From Eurosta solidaginis (taxonomy: Eukaryota; Arthropoda; Insecta; Diptera; Tephritidae), in contig NC_090321.1 in assembly GCF_040869045.1 (NCBI RefSeq), forward strand, positions 30,563,426 to 30,627,425: DNA of 64,000 nucleotides, given 5' to 3'. Of the stretch, positions 23,891-35,234 are shown one piece after another (positions within the stretch are counted from its first letter, which is position 1; every line of letters begins with the position of its first letter). The position numbers were made by a program, and so were the translations under genes. Below the pieces are notes generated by a model. That model saw only the letters and a program-made list of their open reading frames with translations. It was not told the DNA's origin and did no database searches.

Positions 23891-24458
23891 TACATACGCT
23901 GCAATAGCAAAATGCGTGCAAACAAATAGAAGGAAATATTTCAACGATATTAAAAATTTAGTGCGGGCCAACAAAATATAAGTTTCTGTGAGCCCACAAA
24001 TAAGAAAAAAAAGAATGGATAGAACAAATTTACGCTGCAGGCAAGTGGTGGACTTAGGGGTGATAAAAAACCGAACTGATAATAGCGGTAAACGTGAACT
24101 AAGATATGTAAGCAAGCGCATGAAACCGTAGCGAGAAATTTGCAAAGGTGGAACCCACGATATGAAATATTCTTGCAGTGATGTGTCCTCATAATTTATT
24201 GTTGTCCCAGCCACCCCAGGAGTCGGGTTTTTGCAATGTCTTTACAATCTACTTAATCAAAATAATCTTCCCGAGGTAAAGAAAATCAGAAATTGAACTA
24301 CGACTTTCGAAGTTATTAATGATAAATTAAAATATTCGACTCTTAGACGACAGACTCCTCATTTCCTGAGACAAAAATGTGAATGCACCGCGATTTGCAA
24401 AAAAAAAATTACGCAATATATCACAATGTTTTAAGAAAGCATTTAGTTTTGAAACTAT
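23891..24458. other. No gene recognised
   Basis: A 113-codon minus-strand frame (23873-24214) overlaps the SINE tail and lacks a domain. Nothing else seen. Confidence 0.45.
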
Positions 24459-24531
24459 CTTGGCGGCGGGTGCCGCCGGGTACCACACCGAAGGTCCTCG
24501 GCTTAAGTCCCGGGCAAAGCAATATCGAAAA

Positions 24532-24595
24532 AAAAATTAACACTAAGGACTCATTCAATCTATGTGAGGTCCTCATGGAACGGCCAGTTCAACCT
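24532..24595 (+). mobile_element. 64-bp LOA-like 3' end with target duplication
   Basis: Carries TCTATGTGAGGTCCTCATGG and GGCCAGTTCAACCT, the last bases of the LOA-like family. It is flanked by AATATCGAAAA at 24521-24531 and again at 24596-24606, an 11-bp target duplication. An extremely short 5'-truncated insertion. Confidence 0.88.
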
Positions 24596-24682
24596 AATAT
24601 CGAAAATTTTTAAAAACGCTTTTTTAATTGGAAACAAATTTGTTTAAGCGGGGCCGCCGCTTGGCAGTGCAAACTAATGAGA

Positions 24683-24780
24683 AATAAAAATGACACTGAA
24701 GATGGCACAAAGCCAAAACCGGGTTATCTCCAAACCAAATTTGATACAGTATGACGGAAACTCGTTACAATATACATCAC
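24683..24780 (+). repeat. Small dispersed repeat S, copy 1
   Basis: Contains GACACTGAAGATGGCACAAA and CCAAATTTGATAC...TATGACGGAAACTCGTT, matching 55497-55615 and the reverse of 41945-42070. It interrupts the SINE. Confidence 0.8.
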
Positions 24781-25030
24781 TTTAACAAACACTCCGAGTG
24801 TATTTCTGCGATGAAATGTTCTCAGAGAAAATGGATCTGCTTAGCAGCTGCCGTTTGGAGTCAGCAAAAAACATGAAGATCGCGCCCAGGAAAGTTGTGC
24901 GAAAAACAAAAAAGTTTCACGATGCAACTTGGAAGAGAAACTTAGTATAAATATTTTCGGTAAATCGCCAAGTAAAGAATTTTTTATACCACCTTGCATA
25001 AGAACTCCTATTTTCGGCTGTCCATAACAA

Positions 25031-26882
25031 TTTTATACTCAGTTGAGCAGAGCTCACAGAGTATATTAACTTTGATTGGATAACGGTTGGTTGGCCTGTA
25101 CAAGCATAAAGGAATAGATATAGATTTAGACTTCCATATATCAAAATCATCAGTATCGAAAAAAAATTTTATTGAGCCATGTCCGTCCGTCCGTCCGTCC
25201 GTCCGTCCGTCCGCCCGTTAACACGATAACTTGAGTAAATTTTGAGGTATCTTGCTGAAATTTGGTATGTAGGTTCCTGGGCGCTCATCTCAGATCGCTA
25301 TTTAAAATGAACGATATCGGACTATAACCACACCCACTTTTCGATATCGAAAATTTCGAAAAATCGAAAAAGTGCAATAATTCATTACCAAATATGGATA
25401 AAGCGATGAAAATTGATAAGTGAGTTAAACTTATGACGCAGAATAGAAAATTATTAAAATTTTGGGCAATGGGCGCGGAACCGCCCACTTTTAAAAGAAA
25501 GTAATTTAGAAGTTTTGCAAGCTGTAATTTTGCAGTAGTTGAAGATATCATGATGAAATTTGGCAGGAATGTTACTCCTGTTATTATATGTGTGCTTAAT
25601 AAAAATTAGTAAAATCGGAGAACGACCACGCCCACTTTAAAAAAAAATATTTTTTAAGTCAAATTTTAACAAAAAATTTAATATCTTTACAGTATATAAG
25701 TAAATTATGTCAAAATTCAACTCCAACAATGATATGGTGCAACAAAATACAAAAACAAAAAAATTCAAAATGGGTGTGGCTCCGCCCTTTTTCATTTAAT
25801 TTGTCTAGGATACTTTTAATGCCATAAGTCGAACAAAAATTTACCAATCTTTGTGAAATTTGGTAGGGGCTTAGATTCTAGGACGATAACTGTTTTCTGT
25901 GAAAAAGGGCGGAATCGGTTGAAACCAGGCCCAGTTTTTATACACAGTCGACCGTCTGTCCTTCCGCTCGGCCGTTAACATGATAACTTGAGCAGAAATC
26001 GACATATCTTTACTAAACTCAGTTCACGTACTGATCTGAACTCACTTTGTATTTGTGTAAAAAATGGCCGAAATCCGACTATGACCACGCCCCCTTTTTC
26101 GATTTCGGAAATTACGAAAAATTAAAAAATTCCATAATTCTATACCAAATACAAAAAAAAAGGATGAAACATGGTAATTGGATTGGTTTATTCATGCAAA
26201 ATATAACTTTAGAAAAAAACTTTGTAAAATCGGTGTGACACCTACCATATTAAGTAGAAGAAAATGAAAAAGTTCTGCAGGACGAAATTAAAAGCCCTTG
26301 GAATTTTGGCAGGAATACTGTTCGTGGTAATATATATATATATAAATAAATTAGCGGTACCCGACAGATGATTTTCTGGATCACCCTGGTCCTCATTTTG
26401 GTCGATATCTCGAAAACGCCTTCACATATACAAATACCACCACTCCCTTTTAAACCCCCCCCCCCCCCATTAACCTTTAATTTGATACCCATATCGTACA
26501 AACACATTATAGAGTCACTCCTGGTCCACCTTTATGGCGATATCTCGGAAAGACGTCCACCTATAGAACTAAGACCTACTCCTTTTTAAAATACTCATTA
26601 ACACCTTTCATTTGATACCCGTATCTTACAAACCAATTCTAGAGTCACCCCTGGTTCATCTTTATGGCGATATCTCGAAAAGGCGTCCACCTATAGAACT
26701 AAGCCCACGCCCTTTTAAAATACTCATTAACACCTTTCATTTGATACACATGTCATACAAACACATTCCAGTGTTACCCTAGGTTCATTTTCCTTCATGG
26801 TGATTTTCCTTATTTTGTTTCCATATCTCTCAACTGAGTATGTAATGTTCGGTCACACCCGAACTTAGCCTTTCTTACTTGT
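25031..26882 (-). mobile_element. HLE-A element with short satellite array, copy 2
   Basis: The tail is in reverse at 25031 (TTTTATACTCAGTTGAGCAG), with an expanded GTCC microsatellite at 25180-25215. The head is in reverse, ending 26882 with CTCAACTGAGTAT and the GTTCGG hairpin. Colinear with copy 1, but with only about three satellite monomers, hence 1.85 kb instead of 3.3 kb. Confidence 0.9.
26380..26800 (-). repeat. ~130-bp satellite array inside HLE-A copy 2
   Basis: About three monomers of the same family. A run of C at about 26455-26468 interrupts the first. Confidence 0.92.
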
Positions 26883-27696
26883 TTGTTATACAGTCTAATG
26901 TACCAAAGTATGTAGTAATAAATGTAGACATGGATAAGAGTTATGCGAAGGAAAGAAAATATTTTTGCATGCTTCTTCTTGCATTTTTGGCCGTAATAAA
27001 TTGATATTAAATATTTTAGCCTTTTGAGATGTATACAACAAAAAAGCTGATAAATTGTTAAAAGAGTGGACTGAAAAAAATTGTAGTGTACTTGTATGTG
27101 TTTGTAAAAAAAAAAACAGTTCAACATCAAGGTACCACAAAAAGTGAGCTGGATGTGTCTCGAGTACTAACGACTATACTGTATAGTGTTCAATTTCTCA
27201 ATAATTCAAATATGCTCTCTTTGCTCATATATTACGTAGACTTGTGCTCCATAACTAATGTAAGGACCGGGTATTAGGTAGCTGAATCCACATAGGGGCT
27301 GCACTTTTCGTCTGTGGGACCCGCTGAGACACTTCTTTGCGTAACCAAGCGTTAAGGGCGCCAGGTACAATTTTAATATTAGTGTATTTGAAGCGCTTTC
27401 AGAATGTGTCCTTACCAAGTTGTTCCCTTCATTGGTCGGAACATGGTTGATAAATTTTGATTTTACTCGGTATATAGCGCAACGCGTGTTCACTTTTCGA
27501 CGCACTCTCTCTCCAAACACAACACCGCTTGACCCACGGCAAATAATAAAAACTAAATTTCCAGATATCGGCCATGCGCTAGTTTTTATGGTATCAGGAG
27601 CAGTAACAGCGCTAATACTAGGCCTCAATCGGATATTAGTTGTCTTCTAAGAAACCAAAGTCAAATATTTCATAGCTTGGACATTTTATAAAATAA
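26883..27696. other. No recognised gene; one 140-codon frame
   Basis: The minus frame 27206-27628 is the longest open frame here outside known element proteins and is opposed by a 76-codon plus frame. It shows no domain, signal peptide or Cys/His pattern I can name, and base composition is more even than in the flanks. It may be a relic of something not recognised. Confidence 0.35.
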
Positions 27697-28020
27697 ACTA
27701 GAAGACCCGGCAGACGTTGTCCTGCCCTAAATTTGGCCTATCTGCATACATTTTAATAAGCCTTTTCCGTCTGACTCTGCCCTCCCCCCCCCCCCCCACT
27801 CATTAACAGCTTTCATTTGATATCCATATTGTATAAACACTGTCTAGGCATTCACTGGCCCACGTTTTGGCCAATATCTCGAGACCCTAGTCACCCAGGC
27901 TATGCTAAATTACCCTCTACTAAAGCACTTGTGTGAAAGTTCGAACATCGACCGACGCATCTCTTCAAACACCGGCGACGAACTAACACACATTTTAGCC
28001 TTTCTTTATATATATATAGA
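27697..28020 (+). mobile_element. rep-D element carrying one satellite monomer
   Basis: Starts ACTAGAAGACCCGGCAGACG and matches 9173 to the pyrimidine tract, then has a run of C at 27782-27798. After the run, CTCATTAACAGCTTTCATTT through CCAATATCTCGAGACCCTAG is one diverged copy of the HLE-A satellite monomer. Ends near TATATATATAGATT. Confidence 0.72.
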
Positions 28021-28334
28021 TTTTTATTTTTCACACTTCACTATAATATTAAAACGAAATGCAGATTTTCGTTGCTTTTGAAATTCGGCTTAAAAATTGC
28101 ACTTGGAACAACTAAAGACTCTCCTGAATTTAAAAAAATGTCATAGTACCTCTAAATCGCGGGTCCCCTCCAAACCCCCCCCCCCTCCCCCACTCTCTCG
28201 GCGGGCCTGGTGATGTGCAATACTTGATACCATTCGCTAAAATATTTTTTATTGATAAGCAGGTTGTTTAATTAAACACCAAGCAATTACACGGAAGCAT
28301 ATCCGCACCACCTGACAATATGAGTGCCGGTGTG

Positions 28335-28550
28335 TATACGTAACATTTTATTATTACGTATAAACAAATAAAAAAATTTGCAATAAAATAATATTGCGAC
28401 TATAAACTGAGATACAACCTATCCTATATTTCAAGTTACATTAAACTACATACGGGGTGCAAAACAAATTCAAAATCGGCTCAGTAATTTAGGAGTCCAT
28501 TGGCGCCAAACATAGTGACACGTGATTTTTATATATTAAGATAATTTCCA
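28335..28550 (+). mobile_element. rep-D 3' fragment
   Basis: Close match to 9460-9680: CATTTTATTATTACGTATAA, then ACCTATCCTATATTTCAAGT, then CCATTGGCGCCAAACATAGT. Same orientation as the rep-D start at 27697, with ~310 bp of unrelated sequence between. Confidence 0.8.
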
Positions 28551-29142
28551 ATGTGTCTCTTAATTTTCTAGCCTTACTTTTATTACATATGTATGTGCGT
28601 ATGCAATACTGATGAGTTCCTCTTCTTCAAACTATCAAACTCACCCACCTTCCTGAATCGCTTCTGAATCCCAAACTAAATTATTTAGCAAAAAGCTATT
28701 TCGAAAAAAAAATTCATATGTACACATTTATCCCCAGCCACGACTGTAGATACAATTCAACCTTTTTCCTGTGAACAAACTTTAATTTGTATGTACTTAT
28801 TACTACAATTTGTTATTCGTCGATCCATGAATACGTACATTAAATTGCAAAGTCGACCTTTTTAGCCGAGTGACATTTTACACATTTCGTTTAGTGTCAC
28901 GCGCTATCCATAAATAAATTTATAGTCATGGAATTGTACCCAGTATGTACCATGTTTATGGGTTAATACCAGAAAAATACCCGAAATATTCCTTTTTCGT
29001 ATATTTTCATGTATATTATGAAATCATTTGAATTGGGGCTGCTTGGAATAATAATTCATCAATTAAACTGATACGTCATTAAAAATAAAAAAAATAGTTT
29101 TAATTTTGAATAAAACTACCCAGCAAAAATTAGGAGTCAAAA
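28551..29142. other. No gene seen
   Basis: AT-rich, no open frame of note. Confidence 0.5.
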
Positions 29143-29625
29143 ACAAGGAGAAAGGCTAAGTTCGGTTGTAACCGAACATTACATACCCAGCTGCCAAATT
29201 ACAGCTTGCGAAACTTTTAAATTATCCTCTTTTAAAAGTGGTCGGTGCCACGACCATTGTCCAAAATTTTACTAATTTTCTGTTTTGCGTCATAAAGTCA
29301 ACCCAACTACCAAGTTTCATCGCTTTATCCGTCTTTGGTAATGAGTTATCTCACTTTTCGTTTTTTCTTTAGTCCGATTCCGTTCATTTTAAATAGCGAT
29401 TTGAGATGAGTGCCCAGGAACTTACATACCAAATTTCATTAAGATACCTCAAAATTTACTCAAATTATCGTGTTTACGGACAGACGGACGGACGGATATG
29501 GCTAAATGAATTTCTTTTTTCGCCCAGATCATTTTGATATATAGAAGTCTATATCTATCTCGATTAATTTATGCCGTTACGAACAAAATTAATATACTCT
29601 GTCAGCTCTGCTCAGCTGAGTATAA
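29143..29625 (+). mobile_element. HLE-C element, complete but small
   Basis: Head ACAAGGAGAAAGGCTAAG, hairpin GTTCGG/CCGAAC, then ATACCCAGCTG (one change from the consensus). The tail ends CTCAGCTGAGTATAA at 29625. About 480 bp, with the GACGGACGGACGG microsatellite near 29483 and no satellite array. Confidence 0.88.
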
Positions 29626-30007
29626 CAAGTCCGAAAAGGGTCAAAATTAGCTCATTATGAACTCATTAAGGAGCCTGAAGTGCATATATTTTCGACGACA
29701 TTACGACATAAGCCTGATTTCATACTTCACGTAAGCCCAAATATGGCTCCTATCAGGCTCATAAGCAGCTCAAGTTTTGCCTCATATATGACTCTTACTC
29801 AGGCCTCACGCTAATGTCATTTATATGACTCATGGGCCTCATATACTACTAATTTTTATTTTACTAATGACATTTTCTTTCATTTTTTGGTATTTAGGAA
29901 GAGTTTTGGATGTGTCCGAAGCGGAAAATATAGAGAAGAAAATTATTGTATCTTATGAAATCCCTTGTTATCTATACAATTATATGAATGTATGTATGAC
30001 GAAATAT
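29626..30007. other. No gene; irregular CTCAT-rich sequence
   Basis: CTCAT and GCCTCA words recur between 29640 and 29850 without a fixed period. No coding signal. Confidence 0.4.
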
Positions 30008-30530
30008 ATTGTAACGAGGTTTGGGCAAGTTCCAGTTTAGCTCTGTAACTGTTGTTATAGTTCGAATCGCTGAGATGTCGAAAAAATAACTAGAATATTC
30101 AGTATAGCAAAATTACCTTTATTTTCAACGCTACTGTAGTAGTAGTACTTCACAGTTACAGCTTCCATGTACTTCACTAATAGCGTTTTAAAATCAAACT
30201 GATTACCATTGCTTGAACTGCGCTGCTGTTATACTCTCAGTTCGATTTGCTCACTTATTTCTCCAAGGTCTAGACTTTTCGCGAACAGCCGTCTTGAATA
30301 AATGTTTATTTATTTCTCGTTTATGCACTTCTTATCACCTTTGGCTACATACATACATGTATACCTGTAGCTTACGTTAGGCCATATGCGCACATGTGTG
30401 TGTGAAATATTCTCTTCGTTCTTAGCTGCTGGTTATGCGTATGTGAAATATTCTTTTCGTTTCTATCTGTTGGTTATGTGTGAGTATCGGAAGTCAAACC
30501 GTGCGGTAATAACGTGTGCTAATAAGTAAC
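30008..30530 (+). repeat. LTR-like dispersed repeat, copy 1
   Basis: Starts AATATATTGTAACGAGG and shares with 56648 the blocks AATATATTGTAACGA, GTTCGAATC, a TAA-rich segment and CCTTTATT. Length and the TGTAAC start suggest a solo LTR. No internal retroviral-type coding sequence is seen. Confidence 0.4.
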
Positions 30531-31939
30531 TTCACAAATGTAATCATAAGCACGAGTTAGTAAATATTTTAAAGATTTTTTTAATGTAACCGCAAAACTA
30601 CTGCGCTTTGTCCTGGTCGGCGGTATGTCCTACTTTGAAAGATTTCCTAATAATATTTTGTTGTTAATGTTGTTATTTAATGCCAAAAATGTGTCATTTA
30701 TCAATACTTTTTGAGTTCACTGGAGTTATATATGACGCAGCAAAGAGTTCCAGAAGAGACAAAACATGACAATAAGCTCATATAGGATGACCATCGCAAG
30801 AAGGAAAATACTTGCATTCCGGCCTTCCATATGAGCTCATAATGACTGCAAAAGGTCCGGTTTAGATACATATGTGTTCTAACTATTTTTAACTTCGAGT
30901 GTTTGCTTTGTGCAACAGTATGCATTATTGGGTGAAGATTCTTGGTAAACGCTAGATTACAGTTTAGCACTATTTCAACCGATTGAACAATAGATTACTA
31001 CTCTGGAATCCCACCAAGATAGCATACATGGTACATTTTGGATTGGTATTTCGAATTTGCTTACCAAATTTTCTAAAACATATTTTTTATACCCTCTTTT
31101 GGGTCAGTCTTTGGGTTTTTATCTATTTTTACCATACATAACCAATTTGCCGGGTATTTACGATTTGGGTATTTACCATTTTCTTATATCTTTTAATGTA
31201 TTAAATAAATAACAAATTTAGGAAAAAAAGTTACAAATATTGACAATTTCTGCATCAATTTACATTGATTGCATAATCAAAAAAATAAATATTGCATACT
31301 TTGGGGGGCTCAGTAAATTTTTTGTCATTTTTCAACTTTTATAAATGCATTTTTTATTATTAATCATTATAAGATTCGCACAAATAGCAAGTAAGTTTAA
31401 ATGAAACTATTTTTATGTTATTTTGTACATTCCTTCTCCATTTTCATTTCCTTTTTGAGTGCTATGAAATATTTGCCATGTACAAATTTATTATAAATGC
31501 TATGAATAATATCCTTTCGCACTCCCACGTACTTAGTGTTTCCTTAAAAGCTATGGACTACTTGTATTCATTGCGGTTTTTAAATAACTGTTATGAATAA
31601 TCAACTTAATAAATTACAAGCAATTTATTATTTGTGCATTTTTTGCCCGTCTGCATATTCATTTTATGCTGAAGCGTTTTAATGCAAAGTTTTTCCTATA
31701 TGGCCGAGATATTTATACGCACACCAACACATACATACTTATTTATCATTTAATGAAGCTGAAATTAGTAAAACGGACAAGTGTTGCTCTTCATCAATCA
31801 ATGGTTTCAAAGAGACGTAAAATATATATTATATGGCAAATATATATATCACTTATTTAGGTGCCTTTTAGGTGCATATGCAGAGAAAATTACTTCAACT
31901 TTTTAACAAGAAAAAAGGGAAACATAAGAAGCAAGAACC
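30531..31939. other. No gene seen
   Basis: AT-rich. The longest frame has 89 codons (30701-30970, minus) with no domain. Confidence 0.5.
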
Positions 31940-32800
31940 CAAACTGTTATAATAAAGGTCCTTCAGAAAAAGTTATTTTTGGCCGTTTTTATTTTTTGGT
32001 CTGAAAGAAATTATTAAATCCAAGCTTTTGTTTTGCAAGTCCGAAAATAAAAGTTAAATCCGGACATTTATTTTTTAAAGACAGAATAAAAGTTCGTCCC
32101 TATAACTATGGAACGGCTCACCCAAATGAAACGAATTTCTTTTCATACAGTGTCCGTTTTGTTTCAACAGAAAGCGGTGGATCAAATCCCAAGGCAATAT
32201 CTCAATTGGATTAACCTTAAGCGGGAGTCATTGTTGCCATATGTCGTATCGCTGTAGTCGTATCACTAACGTAATCAGCTGTTTATCGTTACGACGGTAA
32301 ACCAAAAATCTATTGGTTGGCTACGATACGGTTTTGACCTTAGCGGCACCAATAATCGATTGCATTGATTCCCATAAGGTTGGTCGAATCAGCTATTATA
32401 AGGTTACCGATACGGTTACCGATAAAGCACCAATGTATGCAGCTTTATGACAAAAGACTTTACTTGACGGTAAGAATGCTGCTCTTCCTATCTCTTACCC
32501 TCTCTTCTCAAACTCATTCACCTACGTCATGGCAGACTTGAATTCAAGAACTGTATGGTGTAAAAGGGGTCTAAGAAAAACTTTCAAATAAACATAAGGA
32601 TTTCAAATCTAGACATTTAGAAGAATCTATTTGCAAAAACTCGTTTAACTTGGATGAGCTGTTCCATAGATATGGGGCCGTACTTTTGTTTGTCCTTAAA
32701 AAATAAAAAACCCGAAATTAACTTTTATTTTCGAACTTATAAAATAAAAGTCCGAATTTTACTCTTTTTTTGTGATTTTTTCGAAATAAAGTTCGAAAAA
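31940..32800. repeat. Long imperfect inverted repeat (foldback-like)
   Basis: The left arm (about 31965-32125) and right arm (about 32648-32800) pair over ~150 bp. For example AACTATGGAACGGCTCACCC at 32106 faces GATGAGCTGTTCCATAGATA at 32653, and both arms share AAAATAAAAGTTAA. The core of ~520 bp includes GGTTACCGATACGGTTACCG. The right arm ends where the HLE-B copy begins. Confidence 0.75.
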
Positions 32801-32802
32801 TA

Positions 32803-34225
32803 ACAAGTAAAGGTGTCTAAGTTCGGGTGTAATCGAACATTATATACTCAGCGTGAGCTTCAATTGTACATTTCATTTCAGATAAATTACTTTTCTACAT
32901 AACACGTGGCACCGCCCGTTTAAAAGAAAAATTACTCCCCATTTCCTCTTACAATAAAATCTGATAAGTGAAATATCATTGATTCAAAACATTTTTTTGC
33001 TAAGTTATAGCTTATTATTCTAGTCTACGACTCTTTTAAACTTGTTTTATATCTAAGTTGCCGTGGTCTTTAACCGATCCCGTCCATTTTTACTAGAAAT
33101 ATTTTCTGCTATAAGAAAAATATGTGTTTACAGTTTCATTACGATATGTTAATTTTTCTTCGAGTTTTGGCTCCCGAAACATAGAAAATGCTTAGTCATA
33201 AAAGAGGCGGTGCCACACCCATTTTCAAAAATTTAATGTTTTCCAATTTAATGTTATAATTCAATTTAGAAAGTAAAATTCTATTGATACAAAGTATTTT
33301 TTGGGTAAGATATAGCTTATTTTATTCGTCCACGACCCTTTTAAAAATCTTTTATATAAAAGTGGGCGTAGTCTTTAACCGATCTCGTCCATTTTTTACA
33401 GAAATATTTCCTGCTATGTGTACCCAATTTTTTTACGATATGTAAATTTTTCTTCGAGTTATGGCTCCCGAAACAGAGAAAATTGCTTATGCATAAAAGG
33501 GGCGGTGCCACGCCCATTTTTTTAAATTTGAAGTTTTCCCTATTTACTGTTATAAATATACTTGGGAAATGAAATACCATTGATATAAAGCTCTTTTTTG
33601 CAAAGATATAGCTTATTTTATTCGTCCACGACCCTTTTAAAAATCTTTTATATAAAAGTGGGCGTGGTCCTTAACCGATTTCGTTACGTTTTCTCCAAAG
33701 CATTTCTTACAGTAAAGGCATCCTCTCTGCCGAACTTTGTTACGATGGGTTTAACGATTTTTGGTTTATGATTAATAATATTTGTAAAATTGATTTTATC
33801 ACAAGTGGGCGGTGCCACGCCCAATTTAAAAATTGTTTTTCTAATTTTGATCAAGAGTCTCAATATCAGTCCACAAGTCAAATTTCAACATTCTATGTGT
33901 ATTATTTACTAAATATTCAGGTTTTTTGTGCTTTCCAAAATGTTATATATATAAAAAGTGGGCGTGGTTATCATACGATTTCGCTCATTTTCAATACCAA
34001 TCTATTCTGGGAGATCTCAATATTTACTCAAGTTATCGTGTTAACTGACAGACGGACAGACGTACAGACGGACGGACGGACATTGCTCAATCAAATTTTT
34101 TGTCGATACTGATGATTTTGATATATGGAAGTCTATATCTATCTCGATTCCTTTATACCTGTACAACCAACCGTTATCCAATCAAGGTTCATATACTCTG
34201 TGTGCGAAGCACGCTGAGTATAAAA
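32803..34225 (+). mobile_element. HLE-B element, full length
   Basis: Head ACAAGTAAAGG, hairpin, then ATACTCAGCGTGAGCTT. Several GGGCGTGG blocks follow, each introduced by CTTTTATATAAAAGTG. The tail holds GACGGACGGACGG near 34070, and CACGCTGAGTATAA closes it at 34225. The tail hairpin is GTGC-GAA-GCAC. 1.42 kb, non-coding, the reference copy for subfamily B. Confidence 0.92.
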
Positions 34226-34299
34226 AGGATGTATAATTCACCATGAAAAAAAAAAACTATTGAAATAGGTCCGTGGCAAGCAATCAAAACTGAAGCCAT

Positions 34300-35110
34300 A
34301 CACGAAAATGGACGGCGTGCTATAAATTTGTTATCGATGTGCTATCCATTTCTTATCAACGAGTTATCGGAATGATATAGGTGTGTTATTGACAAGCTAT
34401 AGCGATTTGTAGATTTGCTATCGAAGTGTTATAAGTTTGTTATTGGTACTTAAAGTTCGCGATGAGTTATCGATAGTCTATCGACGAGTTAGCGGTTTAT
34501 TTTCTTTAGGTTTTTGATTTTTTAACGAAATAATATCGATTATTTATCCGAAAAGTTGTTTATATGATGTGCAAAGTTTGTCGCTTTCTTATCGCCGTAT
34601 TATCGATTTGTTATCGATAAGCCGTCGACTTGCAATAAAAAAATGTCGAAATGAAGTCGAAAAATTATCTATTTATAATCGTAAACTGATTGATTATTTA
34701 TTGAAAATTCGAATTTTATCAAAAAATAATTGATTTGTTATCGATAAATTATCTGTTTTTTATCAAAAAATTATCTTTTTTATATCGAAAAGTTATCTGT
34801 TCCTTATCGGAGTGTTACAAATTTGTAATCAGCGTTTTATCGATTTGTTATCGATGACCCGGTTTGGTCTTAAAGACAATTTGACGAAACTCCTGTAATA
34901 ATCGGTGGCACATCTGTAACTTGTTGATAGTCAGGGCACAATACTTAGACCAATCCTCAACGCTTATCTACCTAACTAGTCAATAACAAGCCGATAAGAG
35001 GTCAAAAAGAAGCTGATGACTCGGCGATAACAAACCTATATCTCGACGATAATTATTCGCCACCAATAATAAGCCGATGAAAAAACAATAACTTGACTTC
35101 ATCTGCTGTT
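34300..35110. repeat. TTATCG-rich degenerate repeat, copy 2
   Basis: From 34320 to 34860 the words GTTATCG, TTATCGAT and CTATCGA recur every 10-20 bp, including TATCGATA near 34467. From about 34975 to 35100 the reverse words (CGATAAC, GATAAGAGG) dominate. This gives an inverted layout reminiscent of fly foldback elements, though the class is not established. Confidence 0.6.
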
Positions 35111-35234
35111 ACTAATAAAAAGCGGACGAAGCTCTTCTGAAGAACCCCAGCTCTGTTCTTTTTCTATAGAAGAAAATGGTATTATTCCTAAAGCAATTAT
35201 GAAAACTCTTTTGTACCAATATTTTGAATAGAAA

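Larger units (their letters stand above)
24459..24950 (+). mobile_element. tRNA-derived SINE, copy 2, interrupted twice
   Basis: The head is at 24459-24531 (GTACCACACCGAAGGTCCTC), body parts at 24596-24682 (AAGCGGGGCCGCCGCTTGGC) and 24781-24950 (ACTCCGAGTGTATTTCTGC). The gaps are filled by a 64-bp LOA-like tail and by a ~98-bp small dispersed repeat. Confidence 0.75.

Noticed and set aside
25180..25215. GTCC/GACG microsatellite as an independent repeat locus
   Set aside because: It occurs at the same place near the tail of every HLE element, so it is part of the element rather than a separate locus.
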